In this document: positions 60,173 through 64,000 of the stretch, in pieces | Position numbering within the stretch: the stretch's first letter is position 1 | Layout: each line of letters begins with the position of its first letter | Source of the DNA: Kitasatospora atroaurantiaca | Lineage (GTDB): Bacteria; Actinomycetota; Actinomycetes; Streptomycetales; Streptomycetaceae | Reading direction: 5' to 3' | Length of the DNA stretch: 64,000 nucleotides | Assembly (NCBI RefSeq): GCF_007828955.1 | Contig: NZ_VIVR01000001.1 | Span: forward strand, 1,984,001-2,048,000 | Translations under genes and position numbers: made by a program | The notes under the pieces: generated by a model | Databases searched by the model: none | Told to the model about the DNA's origin: nothing | What the model saw: the letters and a program-made list of their open reading frames with translations, nothing else

Positions 60173-60988
60173 TTATTTGTGCATGGCCCGAAGGAGGGTC
60201 ATGCTCTGAATTCCCCTGGATACAACCGTCTGGGCTGTTGATGTGATGAAGTCCGAATAGGGCTCAAGGTTGCGATCGGCGCTGATAATGCCCAACTGGC
60301 GCGCATGGTGGTGGTTGAGCTCTTCCGCGAGCCAAGTAATCGCCATGGCTTCAAATCCGAGCCACATAAAAGCAGTCCTGGACGTTTTTTTGCTGGCTTT
60401 CCGTAGTACGTTGGGCGCCAAGTCTGCCACCATTTCACCAGAGGATTTCCAAGTAACTTCTCCTGTAGATTCCGCAGAGAAATGGTGCGATGGCAGTAGT
60501 TTAAGCCCCTGGGCTAGCGCCTTGTGCGGGGACAGTTCAGTGGACCATGCAATGGCATTCGCCTTCGGCCCTTGCGTAATCTTTATGTACTGACCAGCTG
60601 GAAAGGTCAATTTCTCGGTGAGTGTCCCATCCTCGACCTCATATATGTAGTTGAATGGAACCAGTATTTCTGGCCCGCCTGAGGGGTCAATTTCGACTAG
60701 ATGATGTACTGCGCGAAGCATTCCTCGGATAGCTGGCTGGTGCTGGTCCATTGTTCGACGCGCACCGATTCGCCTCAGTCCCATGCCCGCCAGGACTCGG
60801 CGCTGATGTTCCGTTTTCGGACGCCGGTTTTGTATGACCATTGCTTCGCGACCTATGCTGACGTGCACAGTGAACTGGAAGTATTCTTGGTTCTTCACAT
60901 ATATGCGTGAGCCGACTTTGGTTTCCACCCATGCGCCGTTCTCTACCGGCGTTGTCAGGAGGTAGCTGGGATGGTTGTGGTTGGCCAT
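60173..60988 (-). CDS. unknown protein, first gene of AT-richer operon
   Basis: 271 residues. N-terminal part: TTPVENGAWVETKVGSRIYV then a Y-F-Q-F beta stretch and an Arg-rich segment (RRPKTEHQRRVLAGMGLRRI); middle GGPEILVPFNYIYEVEDGTL; C-terminal helical region with AITWLAEELNHHHARQLGII. No Walker, nuclease or TIR motif found. It heads a three-gene operon (29-nt gap, then a 1-nt overlap), a plan often seen for sensor/effector/membrane modules in islands. Function unknown. Confidence 0.6.
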   Translation of the reverse strand: MANHNHPSYLLTTPVENGAWVETKVGSRIYVKNQEYFQFTVHVSIGREAMVIQNRRPKTEHQRRVLAGMGLRRIGARRTMDQHQPAIRGMLRAVHHLVEIDPSGGPEILVPFNYIYEVEDGTLTEKLTFPAGQYIKITQGPKANAIAWSTELSPHKALAQGLKLLPSHHFSAESTGEVTWKSSGEMVADLAPNVLRKASKKTSRTAFMWLGFEAMAITWLAEELNHHHARQLGIISADRNLEPYSDFITSTAQTVVSRGIQSMTLLRAMHK

Positions 60989-61875
60989 AACACCATTGCA
61001 CGACGGAACGATCGAGCTTGCCAGTCGGAGACACCTAAAGTGTGGCTCTACCCTTCTGAGCTAAGAAGACTCTCGGGGTGGAACATGAGCGGCGTGCGGC
61101 CGTTGAGGGACGGGCCTATACTTGCTCGTGTCTGAGCCTTGAGCCCAGGCTGTTTCGCGCGGATTGGGCAGCCCAAAGTGCCTCGTCATGCACCAACCGC
61201 CGGCCGTGATCCCTCAGACAGGCACAGCGCTCCGTCGAGACCAGGCTCGCGTCGAACCACTTGGTCAAGTAGCGAAACTCGTAGCACGTAGCGCAGGCCC
61301 GGAGCCCCGAAGTCTCAGCTACCAGTTTGAAGCCCTCAGGCAGCTACCTGTAAACGACGAGCCGCCCGGCGGGCTCCCGTCCGCAAACCTACGCATTACG
61401 AGTTTGCGCGATCTTCGTCCGCCACCATACGCCGACGTCTGCCGCCCAGGTCCGCACACTGGACGAGACGATGACGGACGGCGGCGGACGGGCTGGACTG
61501 AGACCACAACTGAGACCGCCTCCGCCCGCCCCGCCGCATCCCGCGCAGCTTTGGAGTCCTCCCGCCGGACCTCAAGACTCGTACCCACGCCCACTCCTTC
61601 CCCGCTTAGATCCGGTTCCTGCCCGCGTAGTCGCGTATCGATCCAGGTCAGCGCCGTAAGCCGACATCAGTCCCGCGAACGTCTCAGACAGCCGACGAAC
61701 CCGCGCTCCTGTCAAGCAGCCCCTGCTCACCAGGGTTGCCCCCGAGTGATCAATGCCGCCCCAGCCAGCTTCACAGCAATCTTGGGCGGAGGGACAGAGA
61801 TGAACGAACGCCTCGCTCAGCCTCGTGAGATCACCTACTCTCAGCATGGACAGTCTGCGTGATGGCAGATGTGCG
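60989..61875. other. long gene-free stretch in the accessory region
   Basis: About 890 nt. Frames such as 61164-61862 exist because GC-rich DNA has few stops, but they show no start signal or family pattern. The 61825-61860 part carries TACTCT and an ATG at 61846 that may be the start of a leaderless transcript for the next gene. Confidence 0.4.
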
Positions 61876-62313
61876 ATGCAGCAGGAGGCTAACTTGGCCG
61901 CGGACCTCGTTCAGCTCGTCGATGACGCTGGACCGTACATAACGGCGGCCCTCGGAGCCTACGGCAGGGCCGTACTGACTCAGGCAGAAAATGCCGCGGC
62001 TGGCGCGACCGCTAACTTGGGCCGGCGCATACTACAGCTGGTGTGGCACCGCCGAGCAGAGACAGACCAGGGCTCTCTGCAAGCTGCACTTGAAGATGCC
62101 ACACAGGACTGTGGCGACCCAGATGCTGCCGCCGCCCTTCGTTACCAGATCCGGCGCGCCCTACGGGATGACGCCGATTTGCTCGGCGCGTTTGCGGATC
62201 TACTGCCGACTCCGGTGAGCAATATCAATATCACCGCATCCGGGGACCGATCGATTGCGGCCCATACCATCGCCACTGCAATCACCGGCGACGGACATCG
62301 ACCCAGCGTTTAA
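61876..62313 (+). CDS. small protein with C-terminal signalling-type (possible amyloid) motif
   Basis: 145 residues from the ATG at 61876; an in-frame ATG at 61846 preceded by TACTCT could be a leaderless start. A helical body (LAADLVQLVDDAGPYITAAL, AALEDATQDCGDPDAAAALR, YQIRRALRDDADLLGAFADL) ends in a Pro-containing hinge and NINITASGDRSIAAHTIATA then ITGDG. Tails of the type A-S-G-x-R-S-(I/V)-A recur at the ends of NLR-like and effector proteins in streptomycetes (recalled) and resemble amyloid-templating motifs. Function unknown. Confidence 0.65.
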   Translation: MQQEANLAADLVQLVDDAGPYITAALGAYGRAVLTQAENAAAGATANLGRRILQLVWHRRAETDQGSLQAALEDATQDCGDPDAAAALRYQIRRALRDDADLLGAFADLLPTPVSNINITASGDRSIAAHTIATAITGDGHRPSV

Positions 62314-62552
62314 TTTCGCAGAAAGTCGCTGGATTTCAATTGAGGTATAGGGCTGCCTAGATGACCGATTGCGGGCACAGTGGGATATCTTCTTCCGGCG
62401 ATCGATCGATGGCATCTAGCCTCCGTGTTTCGGTTCACGTCGGCTGATCTGGGGTGATCTCTGTGTGGGGCTGCCGTCGGACGTTGGGCATGCCGAGGGC
62501 CCGGCGCGATGGCCGGGTGCTCCTGGGTCCTCGGGTCGTGGGTGGTCAGGGG
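62314..62552. other. no gene; sequence up to the IS insertion
   Basis: 239 nt with no coding sequence recognised. Ends at the CTG target duplication. Confidence 0.5.
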
Positions 62553-62555
62553 CTG

Positions 62556-62580
62556 TGAACCGTTCCGGGTTCGGTAGAGA
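62556..62580 (+). repeat. IS left terminal inverted repeat
   Basis: Matches the right end (63861-63885) at 24 of 25 positions. Confidence 0.9.
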
Positions 62581-62582
62581 CC

Positions 62583-63554
62583 TCAGATGTTGGTTGTGAC
62601 CTGGGGTTTCGTGGTGCTGAGGTAGTGGTTGGCTTCGTATTCGGCGGGCGGGATGTGCCCTATCTCACCGTGGAGCCGGGTGTGGTTGTACCAGTCGGTC
62701 CATTCGGCGGTGGCCAGCTCGACCTGGGCGAGGGATCGCCAGGGTCGCTGCGGTTTGATCACCTCGGTTTTGAACAGGCCGATCGTGGACTCCATCAGCG
62801 CGTTGTCGTACGCGTCGCCGACCGATCCGATCGATGCGGCGATGCCGGCCTTCTCCAAGTGCTCGGCCAGCGTGAAGGACGTATATTGCGAACCCGCGTC
62901 CGAGTGATGAACCAACTCGCCTGGCAGGGGCGGGTGTTGGTCTCGGTCGCGTTGCCACAGTCCCATGTCCAGGGCGTCCAGGACGAGCCGGGTCTGCTTC
63001 GTGGTCGAGGCGGACCAGCCGACGATGCGGCGGGAGAAGGTGTCCACGACGAAGGCGACGTAGACGACGCCGCAGAACGTGGCGACGTGGGTGAAGTCGG
63101 CGACCCAGCAGCGGTTCGGTGCGGACGCAACGAAGTCGCGGTCGACCAGGTCCGGCGCCCTGGGCTCGGAGGGATCCGGGATCGTGGTGATCACCTTCTT
63201 TCCTCGGACGGCGCCGGTGATGCCGAGCTCGCGCATCAGCCGTTCGACGGTGCAGCGGGCCACGGCATGGCCCTGGCGGTTCAGGTGCCGCCAGATCTTC
63301 CTCGCGCCGTAGACGCGGTAGTTGGCGTCGTATGCCTCCTGGATCAGGGTCTTCAGCTCGGTGTCGCGAACGGTGCGGGTCGAGGGTGCCTGCCGGCGCT
63401 TGTGGTGGGCGTAGTAGGTGGACGGGGCGATCTTGCAGTCGTGCTCGGTGAGGACACGGCAGATCGGCTCGACTCCGCCGAAGCGGTCCCGGTGCTCGTC
63501 GATGAACGCTACGAGCGTGTGTGTGGCCGGTCGAGCTCGGCCGCGAAGAAACTC
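62583..63554 (-). CDS. IS3-family transposase OrfB (DDE integrase domain)
   Basis: About 323 residues read in the -1 frame relative to OrfA, entered near 63544-63554. HTH_21 (HRDRFGGVEPICRVLTEHDC, YRVYGARKIWRHLNRQGHAV) then rve integrase core with the DDE triad: Asp in NRCWVADFTHV, Asp in HHSDAGSQYT and Glu in YDNALMESTIGLFKTE. There is no start codon at the OrfB border, so it is made as an OrfAB fusion by programmed -1 frameshifting, as is typical of the family. Confidence 0.9.
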   Translation of the reverse strand, partial: EFLRGRARPATHTLVAFIDEHRDRFGGVEPICRVLTEHDCKIAPSTYYAHHKRRQAPSTRTVRDTELKTLIQEAYDANYRVYGARKIWRHLNRQGHAVARCTVERLMRELGITGAVRGKKVITTIPDPSEPRAPDLVDRDFVASAPNRCWVADFTHVATFCGVVYVAFVVDTFSRRIVGWSASTTKQTRLVLDALDMGLWQRDRDQHPPLPGELVHHSDAGSQYTSFTLAEHLEKAGIAASIGSVGDAYDNALMESTIGLFKTEVIKPQRPWRSLAQVELATAEWTDWYNHTRLHGEIGHIPPAEYEANHYLSTTKPQVTTNI

Positions 63555-63835
63555 GCCGCCGCCTTCAGGATCTCGTTCGCCCGCTTCAGTTCGGCGATCT
63601 CCTTCTTCATCGCCTTGACCTGCGCGGACTCCTCCGTCGTCGTCCCCGGCCGGGTGCCGGCATCGATCTCGTCCTGGCGGACCCACTTGCGCAGCGTCTC
63701 GGTCGTGCCGATGCCGAGCTTCGCGGCGACCGCCTTCATCGCGGCCCACTCGGTGTCGTAGTCGGGCCGCACCTCGGCGACCATCCGCACTGCACGACGG
63801 CGCAGCTCAAGCGGGTACTGGGAAGGACGTGCCAT
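63509..63835 (-). CDS. IS3-family transposase OrfA
   Basis: 108 residues. HTH (YPLELRRRAVRMVAEVRPDY, KLGIGTTETLRKWVRQDEID) followed by a leucine zipper (AMKKEIAELKRANEILKAAA) and the family end SFFAAELDRPHT. The frame shift to OrfB occurs in the overlap, around AGTTTCTTCGC. Confidence 0.9.
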   Translation of the reverse strand: MARPSQYPLELRRRAVRMVAEVRPDYDTEWAAMKAVAAKLGIGTTETLRKWVRQDEIDAGTRPGTTTEESAQVKAMKKEIAELKRANEILKAAASFFAAELDRPHTRS

Positions 63836-63860
63836 GACTCGATCCTCTCAAATGATCGAG

Positions 63861-63885
63861 TCCCTACCGAACCCGGAACGGTTCA
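63861..63885 (-). repeat. IS right terminal inverted repeat
   Basis: Lies 25 nt upstream of orfA, so it contains or adjoins the transposase promoter. Confidence 0.9.
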
Positions 63886-63897
63886 CTGCTTCGTCTG

Positions 63898-64000
63898 TCA
63901 GGTGGCCGGTCGGGGCAGTGCCACCAGGCGGCTGAACGCCGCGGTCAGTTCGTGGCGCCAGGGCCAGGTGGCCGCGATCCGCAGGCGTAGACGGCGGGCT
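63898..64000 (-). CDS. C-terminal end of another transposase (IS1380-like), cut by window edge
   Basis: 34 codons visible: ARRLRLRIAATWPWRHELTA then AFSRLVALPRPAT and TGA. The WPW-x-L-x-x-A pattern resembles C termini of IS1380/IS4-type transposases. The IS3 element inserted 10 nt past its stop. Only the end is visible, so the family call is tentative. Confidence 0.5.
   Translation of the reverse strand, partial: ARRLRLRIAATWPWRHELTAAFSRLVALPRPAT

Larger units (their letters stand above)
62556..63885 (-). mobile_element. complete IS3-family insertion sequence, 1330 bp
   Basis: Terminal inverted repeats of 25 bp begin TGAACCGTTCCGGGTTCGG at 62556 and end with the complement at 63885, with one mismatch. 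A 3-bp target duplication CTG flanks it (62553-62555 and 63886-63888). It carries orfA and orfB in overlapping -1 frames. TG...CA ends, 3-bp duplication and DDE transposase define the IS3 family. The intact ends and frames suggest a recent insertion. Confidence 0.92.

Noticed and set aside
61164..61862. 232-aa plus-strand frame
   Set aside because: Pro/Arg/Ser-rich, no ribosome-binding site, ends inside the promoter of the next gene.

Overview
The window is high-GC, gene-dense actinobacterial chromosome. Codon use, frequent GTG/TTG starts with GTGA overlaps, DasR-type boxes, secreted chitinases and families such as DUF5997, DUF6247 and SCO2322 point to the Streptomycetaceae (Streptomyces or Kitasatospora type). 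No complete tRNA, rRNA or CRISPR array is present. Statements about protein families rest on sequence recognition from memory; no database search was run.

Layout. 1-2.5 kb: a truncated methyltransferase and a GT4 glycosyltransferase, divergent from a KstR-like TetR regulator. 2.6-8.4 kb: a cobalamin riboswitch followed by five overlapping genes: an exported, membrane-anchored alpha6/alpha6-barrel protein, an SCO2322-family protein, and an ECF transporter (T, fused A-A and S components). This looks like a vitamin B12 capture-and-uptake operon. 8.4-14.5 kb: a MhuD-like haem oxygenase, an acetyltransferase, a DHA2 pump fused to a MarR-like domain, a peptidoglycan-binding protein, and a GDT1-type Mn transporter behind a yybP-ykoY riboswitch. 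14.5-21.6 kb: a FetB-like permease, protein O-mannosyltransferase, a MerR/beta-clamp fusion, an FAD oxidase and a MarR/MFS pair. 21.6-29.1 kb: a DasR-box chitinase, a lipoprotein, an alpha/beta hydrolase, DoxX, an orphan barstar, and an Lrp regulator divergent from kynA-kynU (tryptophan to anthranilate).

29.1-35.4 kb holds the most striking system: a four-gene operon on the minus strand. It encodes a Trypco1-type small protein, an active-looking trypsin fused to a VMAP-C-like domain, a MoxR AAA+ ATPase, and a 1006-residue protein with a degenerate vWA-like region, a pseudo-caspase-like region and a C-terminal TIR (FxsC-like) domain whose Glu is intact. It resembles the vWA-MoxR/trypsin conflict systems and may be a protease-triggered, NAD-consuming immune or cell-death module.

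35.5-55.8 kb: an orphan ATP-synthase b-like protein, a TetR/AidB-like/amidohydrolase operon with a clear operator, a secreted protease, a TetR regulator with three repeated operators, a secreted hydrolase cluster (GH30, GH18, alginate-lyase-like), glyoxylate carboligase, a PucR regulator divergent from an alpha-hydroxyacid oxidase plus a 2-hydroxyacid dehydrogenase, a DUF6247 toxin-antitoxin-like pair, and a DUF5997/LysR-effector pair.

55.8-64 kb is accessory DNA: a possible phage-portal gene fragment, a methyltransferase, a GntR regulator with matched operators, a 44-bp tRNA-Val 3' copy (att-type site), a frameshifted small gene, an AT-richer three-gene operon of unknown function, a small protein with a motif of the kind seen at the ends of signalling proteins, a complete IS3-family element with target duplication, and the end of another transposase.
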